Below are positions 50,151 to 58,669 of a DNA stretch of 64,000 bases, piece by piece. The stretch comes from Emticicia sp040253585 (lineage in GTDB: Bacteria > Bacteroidota > Bacteroidia > Cytophagales > Spirosomataceae). Position 1 is the first letter of the stretch, and the number at the start of each line of letters is the position of its first letter. Location: assembly GCF_040253585.1 (NCBI RefSeq), contig NZ_JBELAU010000002.1, forward strand, positions 310,001 to 374,000. The letters are read 5' to 3'. A program made the translations under genes and the position numbers. The notes below the pieces were generated by a model. That model did no database searches. It saw only the letters and a list, made by a program, of their open reading frames with translations, and had not been told where the DNA came from.

Positions 50151-51704
50151 ATGACAACTACTCGCCGAGATTTTATTAAAACCACGGGGCTTGGCTCTAT
50201 TGGTTTAAGTATTTTACCTTCATTTTATTCTTTCGCCGAAACCCCGCAAGGCTTACCACGAAAAAGCCCCGAATCTCAAGGAATCTCTTCTGAAGGTATC
50301 CGTAATTTCTTGAAGGCCATTAAAGAATCTGGCCTCGAATGGCACAGTTTTATGCTGCTCAGACACGGAAATGTTGTGGCCGAAGGTTGGTGGAAACCTT
50401 TTGCTGCCGAAAATAAGCATACGCTTTATTCGCTCTCAAAAAGTTTTACGAGTACAGCTATTGGCTTTCTGGTGAATGAAGGTAAAATTTCAGTCGAAGA
50501 CCAAGTAATCAAATTTTTTCCTGACGAAACACCAACATCGCCCAGTGAAAATTTGAAGGCCATGAAAATCAAGCATTTGCTAACGATGAACACAGGACAT
50601 CACACCGATTCAATGCCTGATATTCGTGCAAAGCCTGAGCAAAGTTGGGTAAAATCATTTCTCGAAAAACCAGTCGAACACGAGCCAAGCACTTTTTTTA
50701 TGTATAATACGGGTGCAACCTATATGCTCGGTGCGGTACTTCATAAAGTAACAGGACAAACTCTTGAAGAATACTTACAACCTCGTTTGTTTGCTCCACT
50801 GAATATTGTGGGCTACGATTGGGAGAAATCACCTCAGGGATTGAATACCGCAGGCTATGGCTTACGAGTAAGCACCGAAGACATTGCCAAATTTGGTCAG
50901 TTTTATCTACAAAAAGGCAAATGGAAAGGTAAGGAACTTTTGCCCGAGAGTTGGGTAGAAACAGCCACAAGCAAACAAACTACTTCACAGGCTGGAGATA
51001 ATGATTGGTCGCAAGGTTACGGTTATCAGTTTTGGCGTTGCAAACCAGGTTTTTACCGTGGTGATGGTGCTTATGGACAATTTTGTATGGTAATGCCTGA
51101 GCAAGACGCAGTTTTGGTGATGACTTCAGAAAGTTGGAATTTACAAAAATCAATGGATACAGCCTACCAAACCATTTTACCCGCTATTAAAAATGCCTCT
51201 TTACCCGAAAATCCTGCTGAGTTAAGTGCATTGAAAAAAGAACTTAGCGAGCTTTCTTTGAGTGTTCCGAAAGGCACAACAAAATCTTCGATTATGTCGA
51301 AATACAGTGATAAAGTATTTAGTGTTGAAAAAAATGCTTTCGGTATCACACAAGTTGGCTTTGGCTTGTTTGATGATGCAGGAGTTTTACGAGTAAATCT
51401 TGGTCAAGGAATGGAAAAAATTGGTTTTGGCTGGGAAAAGTGGAGAGTAAATCCGAATAAAAGAAAAAATCCTTTTTCGACGAGTCCGATTGTGATTCCT
51501 TCACGAATTGCGAGTACCGCAACTTGGCTTAGCGATAATACCTTACAGATAAACTTCAAGTTTGTTGATCAAATTCATGGCGATAAACTTACTGTAGTTT
51601 TTGATGAAAATAAAGTTTCTATTTCATTTTTAGGTAGTGTTGCTGAAAACACCAAAAATAATCCTGAGAAGAGAGAAAAATTAGTCGGAACTTTAATGGT
51701 ATAA
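50151..51704 (+). CDS. Exported serine hydrolase (class C beta-lactamase family)
   Basis: 517 residues from ATG at 50151, which gives a twin-arginine signal (MTTTRRDFIKTTGLGSIG, then a hydrophobic core to about residue 29). The beta-lactamase/DD-peptidase fold has S94-L-S-K97 (LYSLSKSFTSTAIGFLVNEG) as SxxK and FMYNTGATYMLG as the Y-x-N motif (about 188-199). A C-terminal beta-rich domain of about 130 residues follows. Such proteins act as esterases, peptidases or amidases in the periplasm; beta-lactam resistance is not implied. Tat export is inferred from the RR motif. Confidence 0.88.
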   Translation: MTTTRRDFIKTTGLGSIGLSILPSFYSFAETPQGLPRKSPESQGISSEGIRNFLKAIKESGLEWHSFMLLRHGNVVAEGWWKPFAAENKHTLYSLSKSFTSTAIGFLVNEGKISVEDQVIKFFPDETPTSPSENLKAMKIKHLLTMNTGHHTDSMPDIRAKPEQSWVKSFLEKPVEHEPSTFFMYNTGATYMLGAVLHKVTGQTLEEYLQPRLFAPLNIVGYDWEKSPQGLNTAGYGLRVSTEDIAKFGQFYLQKGKWKGKELLPESWVETATSKQTTSQAGDNDWSQGYGYQFWRCKPGFYRGDGAYGQFCMVMPEQDAVLVMTSESWNLQKSMDTAYQTILPAIKNASLPENPAELSALKKELSELSLSVPKGTTKSSIMSKYSDKVFSVEKNAFGITQVGFGLFDDAGVLRVNLGQGMEKIGFGWEKWRVNPNKRKNPFSTSPIVIPSRIASTATWLSDNTLQINFKFVDQIHGDKLTVVFDENKVSISFLGSVAENTKNNPEKREKLVGTLMV

Positions 51705-51714
51705 TTTATAAAAC

Positions 51715-51750
51715 AAGAACGCTCTTTTGGTGTGCCAAAAGAGCGTTCTT
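51715..51750. terminator. Bidirectional terminator
   Basis: Perfect 16-bp arms AAGAACGCTCTTTTGG and its complement with loop TGTG, between the convergent serine hydrolase and S8 peptidase genes. Confidence 0.88.
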
Positions 51751-51774
51751 ACTATCTCCATCAACGGTGAACTA

Positions 51775-53361
51775 TCACTTCATTTCCATAGCCATTTTCA
51801 CGGCATTGTAAGCGTTTACTATTCCTCCCGTAACCGATAAATCTTCAAACTTCACAATTTCCTCCGAACCGGGCTTTTTTACTCTCAAATCTGGTTTTAC
51901 CGTAGATTCCAAAATAATTTTCTTGATTTGAGCCGCCGTAAGATTCGGAAAATACGATTTTAATAAAGCAGCCACACCTGCTGTTGCTGGCGAAGCCATA
52001 CTTGTTCCACCTTTTTCCTCATATTTCGAGCCAGGTACAGTTGAATAAATATCAACTCCTGGAGCAAAAACATCGACATTTTTCTTGCCATAATTACTAA
52101 AAGTTGCTACGGCATCTGCACCAGCTTTCCAAGATAATGCACCTACTGAAATCCAGTTTTCAGCTACACTTCCATTTTCATAAGTATCATTCGGAAACTG
52201 AGGGTCAATATCCATATCTGAATTATCGTTTCCTGCCGCTGCAATCATCAAAACGCCTTTCGATTGTGCATATTTTACGGCATCATCTACCCATTTTTTC
52301 TCTGGCGAATATTTCTTACCAAAGCTCATATTGATGATTTCTGCACCATTATCGGTAGCATAGCGAATAGCATTTGCCACGTCTTTGTCTCGTTCGTCGC
52401 CATCAGGTACAGTACGCACAACCATTAGCTGAACGTCATTACACACGCCCATGATACCTAAGCTATTATTGCGGTTTGCCCCCACAATTCCCGCCACGTG
52501 CGAGCCGTGCATAGCATCTGGGCCTGTTACTTCATTATTACCATATTCTCCGTATTCAAGTTTTTTAGGGTTATCGCCTACTACTTTACGGGCATCAAAA
52601 TCAAGGTTGTAGTTGTATTTCAATTCACTTTCAAAATGCTCAATAGCTTCTTTGAGGTCGGTGCCTGTGGCACCCAGCTCAATGAACTTTTCGAGTGTTT
52701 TCTTGGCGGCTCTCACCTTGCGATCAGCTTGGCTTTCATCAATTCCTTTGATAGCTGCTTGCGTAAGGTTTTCAACTTTTAGATAATCTTTCAGAATCTT
52801 CTCCGACTCTAAATAATTACTATACATTTGTTTATAAATAGGTGCATATTGCTCATTTTCGGCTTTTTTCTCGTCGTATTCTTTTTGTAAAGTTTGTAAT
52901 AACTCGTAATCGGCTTTGTTTTTACGAATCAATTTCTTCGATGGCTTATCACCAAATTTACCTTTCAATTGCTTCAAAATTCTTGTCATTTCAAGTTGTT
53001 CGTGATGCACATCAGTACCATCTTTTCCACCCAAAAAATCCCACCCGTTAATGTCATCAATGAAGCCATTTTTATCGTCATCTTTGCCATTTCCAGCAAT
53101 TTCTTTGGTATTTACCCAAAGTTTATCTTTCAAATCTTCGTGGTTTACATCAGTTCCACCATCAATAATTGCCACCACTACTGGCTTAGATTTTTTATCT
53201 TTCAGAAGCTCATTATAGGCACGCTCCACACTCATTCCACGAACACCGTCTTTCTCAAAATCAAGGTTAAACCAATTTAGTTTAGTTTTTAGTTCTTGGG
53301 CGTTTGTTTGAAGAAGAAACGAGGAAATTAAAATCGAAAAAAGGATTTTTTTCATTAGCAT
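51775..53361 (-). CDS. Secreted S8 (subtilisin-like) serine peptidase
   Basis: 528 residues with a signal peptide (about 1-21; the second Met at residue 3 may be the true start). The catalytic triad is D67 (VVVAIIDGGTDVNHED), H285 (HGSHVAGIVGAN) and S454 (GGTSMASPATAG), with oxyanion Asn N378 (AAAGNDN). Between D and H lies an insertion of about 150 residues (roughly 115-265) that is charged and helical (coiled-coil-like KKLIRKNKADYELLQTLQKE, then KAENEQYAPIYKQMYSNYLE). This is much larger than in subtilisin. No C-terminal sorting domain is visible. Confidence 0.93.
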   Translation of the reverse strand: MLMKKILFSILISSFLLQTNAQELKTKLNWFNLDFEKDGVRGMSVERAYNELLKDKKSKPVVVAIIDGGTDVNHEDLKDKLWVNTKEIAGNGKDDDKNGFIDDINGWDFLGGKDGTDVHHEQLEMTRILKQLKGKFGDKPSKKLIRKNKADYELLQTLQKEYDEKKAENEQYAPIYKQMYSNYLESEKILKDYLKVENLTQAAIKGIDESQADRKVRAAKKTLEKFIELGATGTDLKEAIEHFESELKYNYNLDFDARKVVGDNPKKLEYGEYGNNEVTGPDAMHGSHVAGIVGANRNNSLGIMGVCNDVQLMVVRTVPDGDERDKDVANAIRYATDNGAEIINMSFGKKYSPEKKWVDDAVKYAQSKGVLMIAAAGNDNSDMDIDPQFPNDTYENGSVAENWISVGALSWKAGADAVATFSNYGKKNVDVFAPGVDIYSTVPGSKYEEKGGTSMASPATAGVAALLKSYFPNLTAAQIKKIILESTVKPDLRVKKPGSEEIVKFEDLSVTGGIVNAYNAVKMAMEMK

Positions 53362-53503
53362 AAGTTTTGTTTTTGAGAAAAGTATGTTTCCAAAGCCTTT
53401 AACGTCTGAAAGAAGACGGGGTCGCCCAGACCATACAGGTTTAGTAAATTAACTGCGAATTAAACGAATAAGTTTGATATTTATTTAACCTCTAATTAGG
53501 TAA

Positions 53504-54703
53504 TTATTGAAAGGCCTGCTCGAAATCAGCTATCAAATCATCAATATTTTCGATACCAACCGAAATACGCAATAAGTTTTCGGGACTGGTTGAATGAATC
53601 CCTTCCACCGAATAACGATGTTCGATTAAACTTTCTACCCCACCCAAACTCGTAGCGTGTTTGAATATTTTAAGTTTGGAAGCTAATTCCATCGCTTCTT
53701 TTTGCCCACCTTTCACCAAAATCGACATCATTCCACCAAACCCATTACGCATCTGCTTTTTAGCAACTTTATGATATTCATTAGATTTCAGTCCAGGGTA
53801 ATTTACTTTTTCAATTTGTGGTTGGGCTTCTAAAAAAGTGGCCAATTTCATGGCATTTTGGGCATGAACAGGCATTCTAACGGCATAAGTAGATAAACTA
53901 CGACTCAATAACCAACAATCAAATGGCGAAGGAACAGCTCCTCCAACGGTTTGGAAGGTGCGGATAGCCGCCCCTGATGGGGGAGCTACTAATTCTCTGT
54001 CATCAATCAAGCTCGACTTTGACGAGCTTAAAAAAGCACCCCCATCGGGGGCGGGGGGGGCTGGAGGTAAAATTACACACCCACCCAAAATATCAGAATG
54101 TCCACCAAAATATTTAGTAGTTGAGTGCATCACTAAATCAACGCCCAGCTCGAAAGGCCGAGTAAAAAATGGCGTTGCCCAAGTGTTATCGCAGGCTACC
54201 ATGATATTTTTTGCTTTAGCTATTTTCACAACCGCCTGAATATCAGCAATTTTCAAACTCGGATTCGACGGTGTTTCTACCCAAATCAGTTTTGTGTTTT
54301 TCTTAATCGCTCGCTTGATTGCTCCTAAATCGGTCATATCAACGGCTGTGCAAGTCAGTCCGAAATTGGCGTAGAGATTATCAATGATAACTTTTGTATT
54401 ATAATAAATATCATCGGGCAGTATGACGTGGCTATTTCCTCCCAACGAATGAAAAATGCTCATCGTAGCAGCTTGCCCCGATGCGAAAGCAATGGCTTCG
54501 CTTCCACCTTCGAGGGCAGCCAGTTTTTCTTCTAAGGCACGTCGGTTTGGATTCGAGGCACGGGTATAAATATCTCGACCTTCAACTATGCTTCCATCGG
54601 CGGCACGCTCGAAAGTTGTAGAGAGAATCAAAGGAGGAACAACTGCTCCCGTGGTTGGGTCGCCATGATTTCCTGCGTGAATCGCAAGAGTTTCGATTTT
54701 CAT
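53504..54703 (-). CDS. Cystathionine gamma-synthase-like PLP enzyme with in-frame repeat insertion
   Basis: 399 residues of the Cys/Met metabolism PLP family: ETLAIHAGNHGDPTTGAVVPP at the N-terminus, LGAIKRAIKKNTKLIWVETPSNP, and the PLP lysine in DLVMHSTTKYFGGHSD. The C-terminal part has GGAVPSPFDCWLLSRSLSTYAVRM and SLGGVESLIEHR. It works in methionine or cysteine synthesis (cystathionine gamma-synthase or gamma-lyase). Between GGCVIL and IRTFQTVGG it carries about 34 residues (PPAPPAPDGGAFLSSSKSSL then IDDRELVAPPSGAA) encoded by a palindromic element (53970-54052), about 20 more than expected from the family. The frame is kept, so the enzyme may be active. It has a consensus promoter at 54731-54760. 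Confidence 0.92.
   Translation of the reverse strand: MKIETLAIHAGNHGDPTTGAVVPPLILSTTFERAADGSIVEGRDIYTRASNPNRRALEEKLAALEGGSEAIAFASGQAATMSIFHSLGGNSHVILPDDIYYNTKVIIDNLYANFGLTCTAVDMTDLGAIKRAIKKNTKLIWVETPSNPSLKIADIQAVVKIAKAKNIMVACDNTWATPFFTRPFELGVDLVMHSTTKYFGGHSDILGGCVILPPAPPAPDGGAFLSSSKSSLIDDRELVAPPSGAAIRTFQTVGGAVPSPFDCWLLSRSLSTYAVRMPVHAQNAMKLATFLEAQPQIEKVNYPGLKSNEYHKVAKKQMRNGFGGMMSILVKGGQKEAMELASKLKIFKHATSLGGVESLIEHRYSVEGIHSTSPENLLRISVGIENIDDLIADFEQAFQ
53970..54052. repeat. REPIN-like palindrome inside a coding gene
   Basis: The outer arms 53970-53987 (GCCCCTGATGGGGGAGCT) and 54035-54052 pair at 16 of 18 positions, and each contains CCCC-TGAT/CGAT-GGGG. The inner hairpin AAGCTCG-ACTTTGA-CGAGCTT lies at 54009-54029. 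A run of eight G extends beyond the right arm. It is wholly inside the cystathionine gamma-synthase gene and contains no stop in the gene's frame. Confidence 0.8.
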
Positions 54704-54730
54704 TTTGTAATTTTGTATTAGTAAAGTTTA

Positions 54731-54760
54731 CAAATATAGATAAAAGCCTATAATTTTCAA
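54731..54760 (-). promoter_or_regulatory. Promoter of the cystathionine gamma-synthase gene
   Basis: On the minus strand TTG (54760-54758), 19 bases, then TATATTTG (54738-54731), a full match to TTG-N19-TAnnTTTG. The -33 TTG overlaps the first bases of the palindrome at 54759-54805. Confidence 0.65.
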
Positions 54761-54805
54761 GGAAGTCTTCGCTGGGCGACATTCGCTTTGAGCGAAGACT
54801 TCCTT
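54759..54805. repeat. Nested hairpin in the divergent CGS/argB gap
   Basis: Perfect 15-bp arms AAGGAAGTCTTCGCT and AGCGAAGACTTCCTT enclose a 17-base loop that itself can pair GCGA-CAT-TCGC. It fills most of the space just before the argB ATG at 54817 and touches the CGS promoter. Confidence 0.7.
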
Positions 54806-54816
54806 AATCTGGATAT

Positions 54817-55632
54817 ATGAAATTAAACATCATCAAAATCGGAGGAAATGTAATTGATAATCCTCGCTCATGTAAACAATTTCTTGAAGATTTTGCCGCT
54901 CTCGAAGGTTCAAAAATTTTGATTCACGGTGGAGGAAAAGTGGCCACAAAAATTGCGGTAAAACTTGATGTAGAAACCAAAATGGTTGATGGCCGCAGAA
55001 TTACCGATTTGCCAATGCTTGAAGTAGTAACGATGGTTTATGGAGGACTCGTGAATAAGCAAATTGTGGCACAATTGCAGGCACTCGGCTGTAATGCACT
55101 TGGTCTTACGGGAGCAGATGGTGGCGTAATTTTGGCAAAAAAACGTGCCGTAAAAGATATTGACTACGGCTATGTAGGCGATGTAGAAAAAGTTGACAGT
55201 AAACTGATAGACAACTTTTTACAAAATGAACTTACGCCTATCTTTGCTCCGCTGACGTTTGATAAAGAAGGAAATATGCTCAATACGAATGCCGATACAC
55301 AGGCATCGTCGGTAGCAGTAGCGATGGCCGAGCAATATGAAGTAAATCTAATTTACTGTTTTGAGAAAAAAGGTGTACTTTCAAACCCAGATGATGATGA
55401 TTCGGTAATTCCGCAACTCACGCCAAGCATCTATGCCGATTATAAGGCTTCAGGAGCAATCAATGCTGGTATGATTCCGAAACTTGACAATGCCTTTGCG
55501 GCACTTCAAAGAGGCGTTGCGAAAGTAACGATTTGCCATGCCGACGAACTAAAACAAGCAGTTGCCGAAGGCACACGAGGAACAGAGATAATAGCCCCAC
55601 CCAACGGCAGCAGCCGACCGTCTCTCCAATAG
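54817..55632 (+). CDS. argB: Acetylglutamate kinase
   Basis: 271 residues. Amino-acid kinase fold: MKLNIIKIGGNVID at the start, ILIHGGGKVATKIA, VDGRRITDLPMLEVVTMVYGGLVNKQIV, LGLTGADGGVI, and SGAINAGMIPKLDNAFAALQRGVAKVTICHADEL. It phosphorylates N-acetylglutamate in arginine synthesis. The expected end is near GTRGTEII; the further APPNGSSRPSLQ is encoded by a palindromic repeat (55593-55640). The M20 deacetylase (argE-like) follows, so arginine synthesis genes are adjacent. In Bacteroidota the pathway often uses acetylated intermediates through N-acetylcitrulline. Confidence 0.95.
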   Translation: MKLNIIKIGGNVIDNPRSCKQFLEDFAALEGSKILIHGGGKVATKIAVKLDVETKMVDGRRITDLPMLEVVTMVYGGLVNKQIVAQLQALGCNALGLTGADGGVILAKKRAVKDIDYGYVGDVEKVDSKLIDNFLQNELTPIFAPLTFDKEGNMLNTNADTQASSVAVAMAEQYEVNLIYCFEKKGVLSNPDDDDSVIPQLTPSIYADYKASGAINAGMIPKLDNAFAALQRGVAKVTICHADELKQAVAEGTRGTEIIAPPNGSSRPSLQ

Positions 55633-55640
55633 GGAGGGCT
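55593..55640. repeat. Palindromic repeat at the argB 3' end
   Basis: AGCCCCACCC (55593-55602) pairs imperfectly with GGGAGGGCT (55632-55640). The inner ACGGCAGCAGCCGACCGT (55604-55621) recurs at 58737-58754 with 17 of 18 bases. It encodes the last 12 residues and the stop of ArgB. Confidence 0.6.
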
Positions 55641-55746
55641 TATAAATTATTGATGGTCAGCAATATAAGTCATAACTATTTTTAGCAATGTCGGAAGAGA
55701 AAAAATATTCACTCATTCGCTCATTCAATCATTCAACATTGTATTT

Positions 55747-56826
55747 ATGCTTCAAAATTCAGAATTAGTACAGACACTTACCAAAGATGCTATTGAGCTT
55801 CTGAAAGATTTAATTCAGACCGAATCTTTCAGCAAACAAGAAGACGAAACGGCAGCGATTCTCGAAGAATTTTTCCGTGAAAGAAATATCCCATATCGCC
55901 GCAAAAAGAACAATATTTGGGCAAAAAACAAGCATTTTGATGCCTCAAAACCAACGGTTTTATTAAACTCTCACCACGATACAGTAAAACCCAATCCTTC
56001 GTGGACACTTAATCCATTGAATCCACTGGTGAAAGAAGGCAAACTCTACGGCCTCGGCAGTAATGATGCGGGGGGGTGTTTGGTTTCGTTGATTGCCACG
56101 TTTTGTTATTTCTATTATCGAGACGATTTGAAATACAATGTCGTAATGGCGGCAAGTGCCGAAGAAGAAATTTCGGGACGTGATGGACTCGAAATTTTAG
56201 TGCCTGATATGCCCGAAATCGAGTTTGCAATTGTGGGCGAACCAACCCAAATGCACTTAGCAGTTGCCGAAAAAGGCTTGTTGGTTTTGGATTGTATTGC
56301 TCACGGAAAATCGGGGCATGCTGCTCGTGACGAAGGTGAAAACGCCCTTTACAAAGCCGTGAAAGATATTGCTTGGTTTCAGAATTATAAATTCCCGAAA
56401 GTTTCTGAAAACCTTGGGCCAATCAAAATGAGCGTAACGATGATAAATGCTGGTTCGCAGCACAACGTTGTGCCTGATACTTGCAAGTTTACGGTCGATA
56501 TTCGAGTAACAGAACAATATACTTTGGAAGAAATTACAGAAGTAGTGAAGAAAAACATCGAAAGTGAAGTTGTTCCTCGTTCGATTCGTTTGCGTCCGTC
56601 GAGTATTCCGAAGGAACATCCGATTGTGCAAGCTGGAATTTCGATGGGTAGAAACACTTACGGCTCACCAACGACTTCTGACCAAGCTTTACTTGATTGT
56701 CCATCTCTGAAAATGGGGCCTGGCGATTCGGCTCGCTCGCACACAGCCGACGAGTTTATTTATCTCGATGAAATTGAAGAAGGTATTAAGCTTTATATTA
56801 CAATGCTTAGTAAAGTAATAATTTAA
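55747..56826 (+). CDS. M20 deacetylase of arginine synthesis (acetylornithine/acetylcitrulline type)
   Basis: 359 residues. Metal-binding motifs: NSHHDTVKPNPSW (His and Asp about 76-78), LGSNDAGGC (D107), ASAEEEISGRDG (Glu about 139-140), VGEPTQMHLAVAEKG and the final His in SDQALLDCPSLKMGPGDSARSHTADEF. The dimerisation domain covers about 170-285. Adjacent to argB, so it most likely removes the acetyl group from N-acetylornithine or, as in Bacteroidota that use SOTCase-like ArgF', from N-acetylcitrulline. The exact substrate cannot be told from sequence. A terminator hairpin follows. Confidence 0.9.
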   Translation: MLQNSELVQTLTKDAIELLKDLIQTESFSKQEDETAAILEEFFRERNIPYRRKKNNIWAKNKHFDASKPTVLLNSHHDTVKPNPSWTLNPLNPLVKEGKLYGLGSNDAGGCLVSLIATFCYFYYRDDLKYNVVMAASAEEEISGRDGLEILVPDMPEIEFAIVGEPTQMHLAVAEKGLLVLDCIAHGKSGHAARDEGENALYKAVKDIAWFQNYKFPKVSENLGPIKMSVTMINAGSQHNVVPDTCKFTVDIRVTEQYTLEEITEVVKKNIESEVVPRSIRLRPSSIPKEHPIVQAGISMGRNTYGSPTTSDQALLDCPSLKMGPGDSARSHTADEFIYLDEIEEGIKLYITMLSKVII

Positions 56827-56830
56827 AATC

Positions 56831-56876
56831 AAGTGTGCAACACCTTGTTATCGCAAAAAACAGGTGTAGCACACTT
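56831..56876 (+). terminator. Terminator of the argB-deacetylase unit
   Basis: The arms AAGTGTGCAACACCT and AGGTGTAGCACACTT match at 14 of 15 positions around a 16-base A-rich loop, followed by ATTTTTC. Confidence 0.75.
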
Positions 56877-56941
56877 ATTTTTCCTATTATATAAGTACCA
56901 CCACCTAAAGTAACTTTTAATTCCTACCAAAATCTACAGCT

Positions 56942-57385
56942 ATGAGCATCATCTACTATATTCTTGCTTTTTTATGTGGAGTGACAAACAGCACGCAGTC
57001 GGGCGTGAATGCCGAGTTACGAAAATCTATCAATAATCCGATATATGCAGCTATCATCTCTTTCGCATCTGGTTTAGTTGCTTTGATTTTGATAACGCCT
57101 TTTTTCAAGGAATCTGTACCGACAATAGCAACCTTGAAATCCTTGGAATGGTGGAAGCTAACGGGTGGTGTATTGGGTGCTTTTTTTGTAACGACTGTTA
57201 TTTTGAGCGTACAAAAAATCGGCTCGGCAAACATGATTTGCTTGATTGTGGCGGGGCAATTAATAACCGCTATGCTACTCGACCACTACGGACTTTTAGG
57301 CTTCAAATTGCACCAAATCAACGGCTGGCGAATTGCGGGTGGGTTGCTAATTGTGGTGGGTGTTTATCTAATCGTTAAGAATTGA
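56942..57385 (+). CDS. DMT-superfamily small membrane protein (YdcZ/DUF606-like)
   Basis: 147 residues with five hydrophobic segments: YYILAFLCGVTNSTQSG, NPIYAAIISFASGLVALILITPFF, LTGGVLGAFFVTTVILSVQKIG, ANMICLIVAGQLITAMLLDHYGLLGF and WRIAGGLLIVVGVYLIVKN. The order and the GVNAELR and GAFFVTT motifs fit the DUF606 half-size DMT transporters. Substrate unknown. The end overlaps the convergent waaA gene by 18 bases. Confidence 0.85.
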   Translation: MSIIYYILAFLCGVTNSTQSGVNAELRKSINNPIYAAIISFASGLVALILITPFFKESVPTIATLKSLEWWKLTGGVLGAFFVTTVILSVQKIGSANMICLIVAGQLITAMLLDHYGLLGFKLHQINGWRIAGGLLIVVGVYLIVKN

Positions 57386-58669
57386 TGCTACAACCGACAT
57401 CACTTTTTCGGTAGCACCGACATTCTGCAAAACATAATTCTGCGAAATTGTATCAGTTTCTTTCTTTTTGGCTTCATTTGAGCGTAAATCTTTTACTATT
57501 CCGCCCAAATCACTGGTTGAAGAAACGGCAAAAGCTCCACCAAGCCTAACCAAATCGACTGCCTCTTGAAATTTATGATAGGCTTTATTGCCAAAGAAAA
57601 TCGGCATTCCGAAAGTAGCAGCTTCTAAGATATTGTGTAGTCCTTTACCAAACGAACCGCCAATAAATGCAAAATCAGCGTACTGATAAAGCGATGAAAG
57701 CATTCCGATATTATCAATGATAAGCACCTGATAATCAGTTAATTTCGTATCGGGTTTTACTTCCGAAAAACAAATACTTTTCAACTCAATTTGCTCTTGC
57801 CAAGCGTTTATTTCCTCTCGATGGATTTCGTGCGGGGCAATAACGAAGGCTATTTCTCGAACGTCGGTAAGCAGTTCCACTGTGGGCTTAACCTTGCCGA
57901 CGTTGAATGAGTTCATCAACGGAATCAAAACTTCCATATCGGTTTGCCAAGCCGAACCCACCATAAATATTTGTCGATTTGCCTTGAATTGGGCAGCAAT
58001 CGGAATATCTTTTTTTGCATCAACAATTTGTTTTACACGGTCGAAACGAGTATCACCTGCGAGCGTAATTGATTGAATATCAATACTTTTTAGCAAATCG
58101 AATGATTCTTGATTTTGAACTAAAATATGTTCAAATTTCTTTAGAACTTCTCTATAAAAACCACCATAAGACTTGAAAAACAACTGATTTGGTCGAAAAA
58201 TAGTCGAAAACGACACTACTGGAATTTGTTTTTTTTCGAGTTCTATCAGATAATTTCTCCAAAATTCATACTTCACAAAAAAAGCAATCGAAGGCTTTAC
58301 GATTTCTATAAACTTTCGGGCATTGGCAGCAGTGTCAGCTGGAAGATAAAATATGTAGTCGGCACCAGTATAGTTTTTCCTAATTTCATAACCCGATGGT
58401 GAAAAGAATGTCACCAAGATTTTATAGGCTGGGTATTTCGCTCGAAACGCTTCAATGACTGGTCTTCCCTGCTCAAATTCACCCAAAGAAGCACAATGAA
58501 ACCATGCGAGCGGAGTAGAACCACGGTTGGTGAGCGAAGTCGAACTAAGCCTTTCAAAAATATTTTTTCTACCCTCAACCCAAAACTTTGCTTTTGAGTT
58601 AAACAGAGCTATGATGCTGATTATAAACGAATAAGCGTATATCGAAAAATTGTATAATAGATTGAGCAT
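57368..58669 (-). CDS. waaA: 3-deoxy-D-manno-octulosonic acid (Kdo) transferase
   Basis: 433 residues of GT30. An N-terminal membrane anchor (about 5-25, NFSIYAYSFIISIIALFNSKAKFWVEGRKN) is followed by LAWFHCASLGEFEQGRPVIEAFR (catalytic Glu), RNLYF-region variants (VKYEFWRNYLIELEKKQIPV), SLAGDTRFDRV, and the C-domain FIGGSFGKGLHNILEAATFGMPIFFGNKAYHKFQEA that binds CMP-Kdo. It attaches Kdo to lipid A at the inner membrane. Shows the cell makes LPS. Confidence 0.94.
   Translation of the reverse strand: MLNLLYNFSIYAYSFIISIIALFNSKAKFWVEGRKNIFERLSSTSLTNRGSTPLAWFHCASLGEFEQGRPVIEAFRAKYPAYKILVTFFSPSGYEIRKNYTGADYIFYLPADTAANARKFIEIVKPSIAFFVKYEFWRNYLIELEKKQIPVVSFSTIFRPNQLFFKSYGGFYREVLKKFEHILVQNQESFDLLKSIDIQSITLAGDTRFDRVKQIVDAKKDIPIAAQFKANRQIFMVGSAWQTDMEVLIPLMNSFNVGKVKPTVELLTDVREIAFVIAPHEIHREEINAWQEQIELKSICFSEVKPDTKLTDYQVLIIDNIGMLSSLYQYADFAFIGGSFGKGLHNILEAATFGMPIFFGNKAYHKFQEAVDLVRLGGAFAVSSTSDLGGIVKDLRSNEAKKKETDTISQNYVLQNVGATEKVMSVVASILND

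Noticed and set aside
50151..51704. Antibiotic-resistance beta-lactamase
   Set aside because: The SxxK and YxN motifs also belong to esterases and peptidases of the same fold; a large extra C-terminal domain and Tat signal with no resistance context make this unlikely.
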